DNA of 14,576 nucleotides from Methanoculleus sp. (lineage in GTDB: Archaea; Halobacteriota; Methanomicrobia; Methanomicrobiales; Methanoculleaceae), in assembly GCA_028698765.1 (NCBI GenBank), contig JAQVVW010000007.1, positions 1-14,576 on the forward strand. The letters run 5' to 3'. Numbering within the stretch: position 1 is the stretch's first letter; each line of letters opens with the position of its first letter. The notes under the pieces are model-generated. The model did not search any database. It was not told the origin of the DNA and was given only the letters and a program-made list of their open reading frames with translations. The position numbers and the translations under genes were made by a program. Shown here piece after piece: positions 1 through 5,913 of the stretch.

Positions 1-56
1 GCCTGGGCGCTCTGATCCCCGGCACCTATTTTACCTCGTGCGCCTATCCCGGCCGG

Positions 57-1412
57 ATGACAGGCAACCGATACCATGACCCGGTGGTGGAGACGCTTGC
101 GCGATCGGATCTCGATACGCTGATCGACGAGCGGATCCGCCTGACCGTCAGTTACGCGAAGGAGCATTCGCCTTTCTACCGCCGGTGGTTCGAGCGGCAC
201 AACATCCGCCCGGAGGCTATCCGGGAGCATGAAGACCTCCGGGACCTCCCTATCATCTCCGGGGCGACGATCCGGCGATACCAGCCCCCGCACGAGCAGG
301 AGTTCTGCTTCAAGAGCGTCCCCTGGGAGGCGGTCTTCACGGTCAACGAGACCTCCGGGACGAGCGGTATTCCGAAGAGTTTCTTCCTCACCTGGGAGGA
401 CTGGGAGCGGTATGCGGAGAAGTACGCCCGGCTCTTTGTCTCGCAGGGCTTCGAGGCCGGCGACCGGGTGGTGGTCTGCGCCTCCTACGGGATGAACGTC
501 GGTGCGAACACCATGACCCTCGCCGCCCGCGACATCGGGATGGCGATCGTCCCGGAGGGGAAGTGCACCTTTCCGGTCAGGGTGATGGAACAGTACCGCC
601 CGACGGCGGTGATCGGGAGCGTCTTCAAGCTCCTGCGGCTCGCCAGCAGGATGGAGGCGGAAGGGCACCCGCCCGAGGAGGCGGGCGTGAAACGCCTCGT
701 CGTCGGGGGCGAGAGTTTTGCCCCGGAATCGAGGCGTTACCTGGAGGAGGTCTGGGGATGCCCGGTCTACAACTCCTACGGGAGCACCGAGGGGACGATG
801 TGCGGCGAGTGCACCCGCCAGGCAGGGCTCCACATCCCCGAGGATCTGGTTCACTTTGACCTCTACGACCCCGGGATGAACCGGTTCGTCCATGACGGCG
901 AGACCGGAAGGCTGGTCTATACGACGCTCCTTGCACCGGGCAAGAGGGCGGGGACGCTTCTCATCAACTACGATACCGAGGATACCTGCTCGGTCGTCTC
1001 GCGGGAGCGGTGCGGGTGCGGGCGGACGCACATGCGGATCGCCTCTCCCCGGCGGGAGGCGGAGACGTTCCTGGTTGCCGGGGTCCCGCTCAACCGGGTG
1101 GATGTGGAGGCGGCGGTCTTTGCGCCCGAGAACATGGCTCATCTGAACGGAGAATACGAGGCGTTCATCTACGGCGGCGACGAGGCGGGAGAGACCATCC
1201 TCCGGGTGAGCGTGGAGTGCCTCGATCCCGCCCGCGCCGATGCGGACGATATCGGGGAGACGTTCCTTGCCGCCCTCCTGAGGTCGGTTCCGGCTCTTTC
1301 GGCGGCATACGAGGACGGGTCGCTCCAGATTCTCTGCAGCGTCGCGCCGCCGGGCGGGCTCGAACTCCACCGGGCGCCCGGCCGGCCGAAACGGATCGTT
1401 GACCGGCGGTAG
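57..1412 (+). CDS. Coenzyme F390 synthetase / phenylacetate-CoA ligase family adenylate-forming enzyme
   Basis: This 451-aa protein is an adenylate-forming ligase of the PaaK/F390 synthetase branch. F390 synthetases attach AMP or GMP to the deazaflavin F420 in methanogens, as a signal of oxidised conditions; the activity here is inferred from family and host. Visible motifs are the phosphate-binding loop TSGTSGIPK (residues 99-107), the A5-type motif YGSTE (241-245) and a YDTED segment (305-309). A CGCGRT motif (319-324) and a CGEC (249-252) make a possible metal site. The N-terminus (YHDP..ETL..DL..LIDER) fits the family, which supports the ATG at 57. The frame is open upstream to the window edge, so an earlier start cannot be excluded, and no clear Shine-Dalgarno is seen. 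It converges on the surface protein gene with a 23-bp gap. A phenylacetate- or other aryl-CoA ligase is the alternative. Confidence 0.82.
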   Translation: MTGNRYHDPVVETLARSDLDTLIDERIRLTVSYAKEHSPFYRRWFERHNIRPEAIREHEDLRDLPIISGATIRRYQPPHEQEFCFKSVPWEAVFTVNETSGTSGIPKSFFLTWEDWERYAEKYARLFVSQGFEAGDRVVVCASYGMNVGANTMTLAARDIGMAIVPEGKCTFPVRVMEQYRPTAVIGSVFKLLRLASRMEAEGHPPEEAGVKRLVVGGESFAPESRRYLEEVWGCPVYNSYGSTEGTMCGECTRQAGLHIPEDLVHFDLYDPGMNRFVHDGETGRLVYTTLLAPGKRAGTLLINYDTEDTCSVVSRERCGCGRTHMRIASPRREAETFLVAGVPLNRVDVEAAVFAPENMAHLNGEYEAFIYGGDEAGETILRVSVECLDPARADADDIGETFLAALLRSVPALSAAYEDGSLQILCSVAPPGGLELHRAPGRPKRIVDRR

Positions 1413-1435
1413 GGTGCGAAGGTGGGGGCAGCCCA

Positions 1436-1987
1436 CTACCGCCGCCGCACCAGGTATCCGGCCAGTCCCGCCGCGAGGGCGGCCGCCGCCGGGAGAACGG
1501 ATCCTGCCGCGGTCGGCGTGGGGCTCGGTGTCGCCGTCGTCGGCGGCGGGGTGGTGGCGGCCGGGGTTGCCGTCGGCGTCGGGGTCACCGCCGCCGCCTC
1601 GACGACGGTGAAGGTGGTGCTTGCGGTGGCGTCGCCCTCGACCCAATCGATGGTCACGCTGTACTCGCCGGGCTCGAACCCGGTCGTGTCGACGTCGAAC
1701 GACCAGGTGTTCGCGGCGGCGTCTCCCTCCTCAACAACGGCCGTTCCGGCCGTCCCTCCCGCCCCGGAAGGCGCGGACTTGTTCGTCGGCGCAAAGCCGA
1801 CCGGCGTCACCGTGATGAGCAGGCGGTTGCCCGGGGCGAGGTTCGTCGTTCCGCCGATGGTGACGGTCTCGCCGGCGGTGACCGTCCCGATCTCGTCGAC
1901 GCCCATCTCCTGTGCGGCGGCAGTGCCGCAGATCCATGCCGCAATCACGAGCGCGGCCGCGATGCCGGCAAATCTCCTGACGTTCAT
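1436..1987 (-). CDS. Secreted surface protein with C-terminal membrane anchor
   Basis: The start is set at the ATG at 1987 (183 aa) because a good Shine-Dalgarno (GAGGTGA) lies 8 nt upstream and the protein then opens with a clear signal peptide: MNVRR, a hydrophobic stretch, and an AAAQ-type cleavage region near residue 26. The frame continues another 50 codons upstream but without signal-like content. The middle (about 28-135) is a beta-rich domain with a GTTNLAPG.RLLI.VTP pattern and a C-terminal ..TAS.TFTVV edge, as in repeated Ig-like domains of Methanomicrobiales cell-surface proteins. Next come a Thr/Pro-rich, probably glycosylated linker, an Ala/Leu-rich membrane segment and a terminal RRR. 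This tripartite tail resembles an archaeal surface-anchoring signal, although no PGF motif is present. The protein is probably displayed at the cell envelope; its function is unknown. Confidence 0.8.
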   Translation of the reverse strand: MNVRRFAGIAAALVIAAWICGTAAAQEMGVDEIGTVTAGETVTIGGTTNLAPGNRLLITVTPVGFAPTNKSAPSGAGGTAGTAVVEEGDAAANTWSFDVDTTGFEPGEYSVTIDWVEGDATASTTFTVVEAAAVTPTPTATPAATTPPPTTATPSPTPTAAGSVLPAAAALAAGLAGYLVRRR

Positions 1988-2420
1988 GCCTTCTCTCACC
2001 TCATCTCTCCTTCCTGCACGGCAGGATAAGAAGTTACCCGGGCCCGGAGAAACCAGCCTGTTTTTCTCTCTCCTGCAGTGCAACACTCCTCGGTTATCCT
2101 TGTGGGTGCAGACATGCTCGAAGACCAGCAATGGCAACCGGTGCCGGGGACCGCCGGTGCCCGGGAGATCCGGCTCGCCCTCCTCCGGGAAAGAAATGCG
2201 GTCGGTCTCCTGATCCGGGGCTCCAGCCCCCTCTCCCCCCGGAGAATCCGGTTCTACCGGCTGAAGTTCGGGCTCTCGGGAGCGGCGCTCGCGATATCCC
2301 GGGACGGTGCCGGCCTCTTCCTCCTCCTCGCCCCCTCCCCCTGGCCTTCCCTCTCCCGGGGCAAGATACTTACCTCCGGCCCCCGTAGCAGGGAGAGATG
2401 GAGGGAGTTTTCTGGTAGAG
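1988..2420. other. Long gap with a possible unrecognised small ORF
   Basis: This 433-bp stretch separates the divergently arranged surface protein and glutaredoxin genes. Its left end holds the Shine-Dalgarno and presumably the promoter of the - strand surface protein. On the + strand a frame opens at GTG 2078 or ATG 2114 and stays open to 2638. Up to about 2340 its third positions are mostly G/C and the peptide looks protein-like (REIRLALLRERNAVGLLIRG, later RFYRLKFGLSG). After that it becomes Pro/Ser/Arg-rich and runs into the glutaredoxin gene in another frame. It could be a small gene, a frameshifted remnant or chance in GC-rich DNA. A TATA-like AGATACTTAC near 2365 may serve the glutaredoxin operon. 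Confidence 0.35.
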
Positions 2421-2696
2421 ATGGAGCACGTCCCCGGCGAGGACCGCGGCAGGGTGATCCTCTACGCCCTGAGCACCTGCGGCTGGTGTGCCCGGACGAA
2501 GGAACTTCTCATCGACCTCGGCGTCGGGTTCTCGTATGTCTACGTGGATCTGCTTGCGGGGGAGGAGCGCGACCGAGTGGTCCGGGAGGTCGAACGCTGG
2601 AACCCACGGCTCTCGTTTCCCACGGTCGTCGTCGGTGACGCAACGGTGATCGTGGGGTTCCGGGAGGGAGAGATCCGGGAGGCAGTCGGTGCCTGA
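2421..2696 (+). CDS. Glutaredoxin-like thiol-disulfide protein
   Basis: This 91-aa protein has the thioredoxin fold as seen in small glutaredoxins. There is a beta strand (VILYALST), the redox motif CGWC at residues 20-23, and the cis-proline segment FPTVV with the proline at 67. A GF..GEI ending corresponds to the glutathione- or substrate-side loop. The ATG at 2421 is chosen because it gives the normal family length; in-frame sequence upstream is low-complexity Ser/Pro. It lies immediately before and overlaps or abuts the disulfide reductase gene, so the two are very likely co-transcribed. I infer that this protein is an electron acceptor or substrate of that reductase. Methanogens generally lack glutathione, so partners are likely protein disulfides or other thiols. 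Confidence 0.85.
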   Translation: MEHVPGEDRGRVILYALSTCGWCARTKELLIDLGVGFSYVYVDLLAGEERDRVVREVERWNPRLSFPTVVVGDATVIVGFREGEIREAVGA

Positions 2697-3201
2697 TATG
2701 GTGAGTGACGGGGAGGTGGACCGGCTCATGCGCGACCTCGAAGCCGAGGCGGAGGGCGGCGGATATCACCTGAATCCCGACCGGGAGTTCACCTGCGATC
2801 TCGTCAGGGGCCTGCTTGCCAACCGGGAACGTTACGGCTACATCTCCTGCCCCTGCAGGCTTGCCTCGGGAGACCGGGACGACGACCTCGACATCATCTG
2901 CCCCTGCGACTACCGCGATCCCGATCTCTCCGATTATGGGGCCTGCTACTGCGCGCTCTACGTCACCGCCGACGTGGAGAGCGGGAAGCGTGTCGCCGCC
3001 CCCGTCCCGGAACGGCGGCCGCCCCCCGCGGAGCGCAGGCGGCAGAAGGAGGAACGAGCCGCGGCAGGCCGCGCCCCGGGAACCCTGAACTACCCGGTCT
3101 GGCGGTGCCGGGTCTGCGGCTACCTCTGCGCCCGGAACGAGCCGCCCGAGACCTGCCCCATCTGCCGGGTGCCCCGCGACCGGTTCGAACGGTTTATGTG
3201 A
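2689..3201 (+). CDS. Ferredoxin:disulfide reductase (FTR catalytic type) with C-terminal rubredoxin domain
   Basis: This 170-aa protein joins two redox modules. Residues about 8-95 match the catalytic subunit of ferredoxin:thioredoxin reductase, with C36 and the motifs CPC (54-56), CPC (71-73) and CYC (86-88) that carry the [4Fe-4S] cluster and active-site disulfide. After a charged Arg/Pro/Glu linker (about 100-130), residues 137-168 form a rubredoxin-like module with CRVC (140-143) and CPIC (156-159). The same domain pair is known from the characterised Methanosarcina ferredoxin:disulfide reductase, where the rubredoxin site is proposed to pass electrons from ferredoxin to the cluster. The GTG at 2689 overlaps the glutaredoxin stop and has GGGAGG 6 nt upstream; ATG 2698 is a close alternative. 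The 3' end overlaps the convergent permease gene by 82 bp. Confidence 0.88.
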   Translation: MPDMVSDGEVDRLMRDLEAEAEGGGYHLNPDREFTCDLVRGLLANRERYGYISCPCRLASGDRDDDLDIICPCDYRDPDLSDYGACYCALYVTADVESGKRVAAPVPERRPPPAERRRQKEERAAAGRAPGTLNYPVWRCRVCGYLCARNEPPETCPICRVPRDRFERFM

Positions 3202-4553
3202 GTCGGGAGCCGGGCGAGGCAGGCGTAGGCGAGGAACGCGACGACGATCCCGTTCACCGGGGGGATGCCGGGGACGGCGAGCGCAGCGAGGGAGCCTGCG
3301 GCGTAGGCCGCGAGCCCCGGCAGGTTGAACCGGGGGAGGGCTGCCTCCTCGAGCGCGGGGTAGCGTCCCCGGTAGCGGACGAAGAAGTCGGCCATGATCA
3401 CCCCGCCGAGCGGGGGGATGAAGACCCCCATCATGACCATGTAGGGGATCAGCCAGTCGTACATCCCGAGCAGGGCGAGGCCCGTCCCTGCAGCGGCACC
3501 GGCGAAGGTGACCAGCCTTCGGCGTTCCGTCCTGAAGAAGTGGCACCCGGCGACCGAGAAGTTGTAGATGGTATTGTCCTGTGTCGTCCAGATGTTTAAG
3601 AAGAGCATCAGGACGCCGGCGGAGAGAAGGCCCTGAACCGCCAGCACCTCGACGATGTCGGAGAGGCCGTAGACGGCGGCACCGACGGCCCCTGCGGCGA
3701 CCATCAGCCCGTTCCCGAAGAAGAAGGCAAGGAGCGTAGAGCCGACGGCGGTCCGGGCCGATCCGGCAAACCGCGTCCAGTTGGCGACCTGGGTCCCGCC
3801 GGCGACAAAGGTGCCGACGACGATGGTGAGGGCTTCGGCGACCGTGAGCGTGCCCGCCGACCCTGTCGTGAGGAGGCCGTCGATACCGCCGGCGCTCCTG
3901 AGGGCAACCGTACCGCTTATCGCGATGAGGAGGAGCATCGCCGGGACCGCGACCTTCGAGAGCGCTGCAAGCCCCCGGCAGCCGATGTACGCCGTCAGGC
4001 AGAACCCAAGGCCGAAGACGAAGATCAGGGGTATCTCCCACCCCGCACCGAGGTTCAGGAGGCGGACAAGGATGATCGCGATCGTCGCGGCCCCCCAGGC
4101 GTACCACCCGATCTGGGTGAGCCCGAGGAGGGCGTCGGACCATCGGCTGCCTGCATCGCCGAACGCAAACCGGGCGGAGAGGACGGTGGAGAGGCCGCTC
4201 CTGTAGCCGACGTAGCCGAGACCGGTGACGTAGGCCGCGAGGATAGCGCTCCCGCAGAGTATGATCAGGGCAAGGTCCGGCCAGAACCGGAACGCAACCC
4301 CGATCTCCGCGCCGCCCCACATCGTGGCGGAGAAGAAGGTGAATCCGAGCAACACCAGGCTGATCGGCCAGAACCCCTGTCGGACGCTGCCCGGGACGGC
4401 GGAGAGTGGGTAGTCCTCCGTTTCACTGCGATCCGGCGTCTCGCCGTCTCGATATCCCCTGATTACTGCTGTTCTCGCGATGGTTGAGTATCTCTCCCGG
4501 CAGGGAAAATTCTTTCCGGATGTGTTTGCCGTTTGATCTCCGCGCGGCGGCAT
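3120..4553 (-). CDS. Cytosine/purine permease (NCS1 family, CodB-like)
   Basis: This 477-aa polytopic membrane protein of the nucleobase:cation symporter-1 family has about 12 hydrophobic helices. The start of the transport domain reads DYPLSAVP (about residues 47-54), then [16 protein letters not shown], which is very close in pattern to CodB cytosine permeases. It probably imports cytosine or a related pyrimidine; a hydroxymethylpyrimidine transporter of the CytX type is an alternative. The ATG at 4553 is the only usable start before the conserved region. It leaves a hydrophilic N-terminal tail of about 45 residues that is longer than usual. A TATA-like GCATAAGAT about 25 nt upstream would give a nearly leaderless mRNA. 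The last residues (about 30, Arg/Asn/Gly-rich) are encoded inside the 3' end of the convergent disulfide reductase gene. Confidence 0.85.
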   Translation of the reverse strand: MPPRGDQTANTSGKNFPCRERYSTIARTAVIRGYRDGETPDRSETEDYPLSAVPGSVRQGFWPISLVLLGFTFFSATMWGGAEIGVAFRFWPDLALIILCGSAILAAYVTGLGYVGYRSGLSTVLSARFAFGDAGSRWSDALLGLTQIGWYAWGAATIAIILVRLLNLGAGWEIPLIFVFGLGFCLTAYIGCRGLAALSKVAVPAMLLLIAISGTVALRSAGGIDGLLTTGSAGTLTVAEALTIVVGTFVAGGTQVANWTRFAGSARTAVGSTLLAFFFGNGLMVAAGAVGAAVYGLSDIVEVLAVQGLLSAGVLMLFLNIWTTQDNTIYNFSVAGCHFFRTERRRLVTFAGAAAGTGLALLGMYDWLIPYMVMMGVFIPPLGGVIMADFFVRYRGRYPALEEAALPRFNLPGLAAYAAGSLAALAVPGIPPVNGIVVAFLAYACLARLPTHINRSNRSRGTRQMGQVSGGSFRAQR

Positions 4554-4682
4554 GTCATGTGGTGAAAACCGATCTTATGCGGTCTTGCCCCTCCCTCCCC
4601 AGTTCCTCACCCTGCCGGAGGCAGAGATGAGGTGCGTTATACCGAAAAAACCGTATATCGTCGCCGGCCGATCCAGAGGAGT

Positions 4683-4710
4683 CATATATTGGACAGGATG
4701 ATTATCCTGT
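4683..4710 (+). promoter_or_regulatory. TATA box and abutting inverted repeat upstream of small ORF
   Basis: A TATA-like CATATATT (4683-4690) lies about 25 nt before the ATG at 4711, so the transcript would be leaderless. Between them is a perfect 7-bp inverted repeat, ACAGGAT (4693-4699) and ATCCTGT (4704-4710), with a 4-nt spacer; its last base directly precedes the ATG. A site over the expected transcription start is a typical place for an archaeal repressor. The operator role is inferred. Confidence 0.5.
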
Positions 4711-4923
4711 ATGTCGAGGGTTCGGATCAACGACGGAGACCTCCCCACCGGTTCCGGCGTGGAGGGGGGACGGAAGAAGGTGCCCGACGAGGCCCCGGCC
4801 CCCGCCCGCCGGGAGCCCGAACGGGAGACTGCGAAGAAGGAAGAGAGCCACGCGAAGTCCCGGCGGAGAGAGCCTCTCTTCGGGGATGGCGACGAAGCCG
4901 ATATCTTCTACACGAAGAAGTAG
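4711..4923 (+). CDS. Small charged hypothetical protein (70 aa)
   Basis: I do not recognise this protein. It is 70 aa, highly charged (many Lys/Arg and Glu/Asp), rich in Pro in the middle, has no cysteines and no membrane segment, and ends in DEADIFYTKK. It is probably largely disordered. Support for a real gene comes from its promoter: a TATA-like element about 25 nt before the ATG and a perfect inverted repeat right up to the start codon. There is no Shine-Dalgarno, as expected for a leaderless mRNA. A longer overlapping frame from 4632 on the same strand looks less natural. The stop lies 1 bp from the end of the convergent OB-fold gene. Confidence 0.55.
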   Translation: MSRVRINDGDLPTGSGVEGGRKKVPDEAPAPARREPERETAKKEESHAKSRRREPLFGDGDEADIFYTKK

Positions 4924-4924
4924 G

Positions 4925-5290
4925 TCATCTCAGTACCTGGATATCCCTGGAGGAGGCCACCACCACCTCCCGTTTCCCGCGATAGGTCTGGACGACCCCG
5001 TACAGCGTTACGTTCTCGTTTTCGTGCAGTTCAAGCCCGGCGGCCACGTTCTCCGGCAGGAAGACCGCGGTGCCGTTGACGGTGAGGATCAGGTGCCCGC
5101 CGCTTGAGGTCTTCGTGATCCCTTCGATGCTCCCTTCGAGGAGGACCAGCGCCCCGTCCGGAACCTCCGGCGAGTACGGCTCCGCCACCAGCGGCTGGCC
5201 GACGGCGTCGAAGAGGAGGTGCGCCGCAAGCACGATCCCGACGACGCATACGAGTGTGCCGAGTGCTGCTTTCTCCTGCCGTTCCAGCAT
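4925..5290 (-). CDS. Membrane-anchored OB-fold protein
   Basis: This 121-aa protein has one N-terminal hydrophobic segment (about residues 9-28, ALGTLVCVVGIVLAAHLLF) followed by a region (about 47-120) with the beta pattern of an OB-fold: VLLEGSIEGI, LILTVNGTAVFLP, NENVTLYGVVQTYRGK, REVVVASS. Such folds occur in nucleic-acid-binding and other proteins; an anchored, probably external OB domain suggests an envelope role, but no substrate can be read from sequence. The ATG at 5290 has GAGGT 5 nt upstream, and a TATA-like CTTATTAG about 27 nt upstream. It is divergent from the HTH operon and shares a 71-bp intergenic region with it, so both could answer to one regulator. It converges on the 70-aa protein gene with a 1-bp gap. 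Confidence 0.7.
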   Translation of the reverse strand: MLERQEKAALGTLVCVVGIVLAAHLLFDAVGQPLVAEPYSPEVPDGALVLLEGSIEGITKTSSGGHLILTVNGTAVFLPENVAAGLELHENENVTLYGVVQTYRGKREVVVASSRDIQVLR

Positions 5291-5331
5291 GATAACCTCT
5301 ATCGACGTCCGGGCTAATAAGATCCGTCAGT

Positions 5332-5361
5332 TTGATATGTTAACAGTGTTAACTACACTGT
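5332..5361 (+). promoter_or_regulatory. TATA-like box and abutting inverted repeat of the HTH operon
   Basis: A TATA-like TTGATATGTT (5332-5341) is centred about 25 nt before the ATG at 5362. The space between is filled by a perfect 7-bp inverted repeat, ACAGTGT (5343-5349) and ACACTGT (5355-5361), with a 5-nt spacer. As at 4693-4710, the right arm ends on the base before the ATG, and both sites share ACAG at the left and CTGTATG at the right. I infer an operator, possibly for autoregulation by one of the two downstream HTH proteins. Confidence 0.55.
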
Positions 5362-5595
5362 ATGGATGATGTGAACCTGCCCCCCTCCTCGAGAAAGATC
5401 CTTCTCCTGCTCGAGGACGGGGGTGCCCTGACCCACAAGGAGCTCGTCCGCCTCAGCAGCCTTGCTCCCCGCACCGTCCGATACGCTTTAAAACGACTCA
5501 AAGACAACGATATGATCGTGGAGAAGTTCAACTTCAGGGACGCACGCCAGATCCTCTACGAGTACAAGGACTCTCAGATGGTGTCTGCACAATGA
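5362..5595 (+). CDS. Small winged helix-turn-helix DNA-binding protein
   Basis: This 77-aa protein is almost entirely a winged HTH domain of the MarR/ArsR-like kind: helix 1 SSRKILLLLED, helix 2 LTHKELVRLSS, recognition helix APRTVRYALKRLKDNDMI and a wing with VEKFNFRDARQILYEY. It has no separate effector domain and would act as a dimer by analogy with such families. The ATG at 5362 directly follows an inverted repeat and is about 25 nt from a TATA-like box, so translation is probably leaderless. Its stop overlaps the start of the next regulator (ATGA), so the two are translationally coupled and may work together. Targets are unknown; autoregulation and control of the divergent OB-fold gene are natural guesses. 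Confidence 0.8.
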   Translation: MDDVNLPPSSRKILLLLEDGGALTHKELVRLSSLAPRTVRYALKRLKDNDMIVEKFNFRDARQILYEYKDSQMVSAQ

Positions 5596-5909
5596 CCGAA
5601 CCCTCCCCCTGCGACATCATGCGGTGCGACACCCTCGTCCGGAGCCTGCTTCCCAGGATGCGTGCCGAGATGGTCTACCGTCTGGTGAACGAGCGGGGGA
5701 TCAGCCAGAGCGAGGCCTCGAAACGCCTCGGGATCAGCAGGGCCGCGATATCCCAGTACATGAGCCGGAAACGCGGATTCAACCGGGAAGATCTCCCCGA
5801 CAACCTCGAACTGGTCATCGAGCGGTGGGTCTCCGCCGTCGCCTCCGGTGAAGGGACGATCACCATCTGCGACGTCTGCCGCTCCGCTGAGTTTGCCGGC
5901 AACCGGTGA
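5592..5909 (+). CDS. XRE-like HTH transcriptional regulator with four-cysteine signature
   Basis: This 105-aa protein has a central helix-turn-helix (about residues 35-62), ISQSEASKRLGISRAAISQYM followed by SRKRG, of the lambda-repressor type. The layout (an N-terminal Cys-containing segment, LPRMRAEMVYRLVNERGISQ.EA, and a C-terminal ICDVCR) fits the archaeal family of predicted regulators that I know as COG2522. Cysteines at 7, 12, 93 and 96 could jointly bind zinc or an Fe-S cluster, which would make this a redox or metal sensor; that is inference. Its ATG overlaps the previous gene's stop by 4 bp. The stop lies 4 bp before the end of the convergent phospholipase D gene. Confidence 0.82.
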   Translation: MTEPSPCDIMRCDTLVRSLLPRMRAEMVYRLVNERGISQSEASKRLGISRAAISQYMSRKRGFNREDLPDNLELVIERWVSAVASGEGTITICDVCRSAEFAGNR

Positions 5910-5913
5910 CGTT

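Noticed and set aside
1..56. Start of the F390 synthetase-like protein upstream of the window edge
   Set aside because: The frame is open to position 1, but the family N-terminus begins near the ATG at 57. Kept as a caveat, not used.
1505..1600. Short-period repeat (GTCGG/CGCCG-like units) in the surface protein gene
   Set aside because: It encodes the Thr/Pro linker; the repetition follows from amino acid composition, not from an independent DNA repeat.
1422..2213. A 263-codon open frame on the + strand with signal-like stretches
   Set aside because: It is antisense to the surface protein, whose signal peptide, linker and anchor are clear. The mirrored Thr/Pro/Ala repeats create the hydrophobic look.
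2509..4320. A 603-codon open frame on the - strand
   Set aside because: It overlaps the permease in another frame and the reductase and glutaredoxin antisense; the composition is Arg/Pro/His-rich with no domain.
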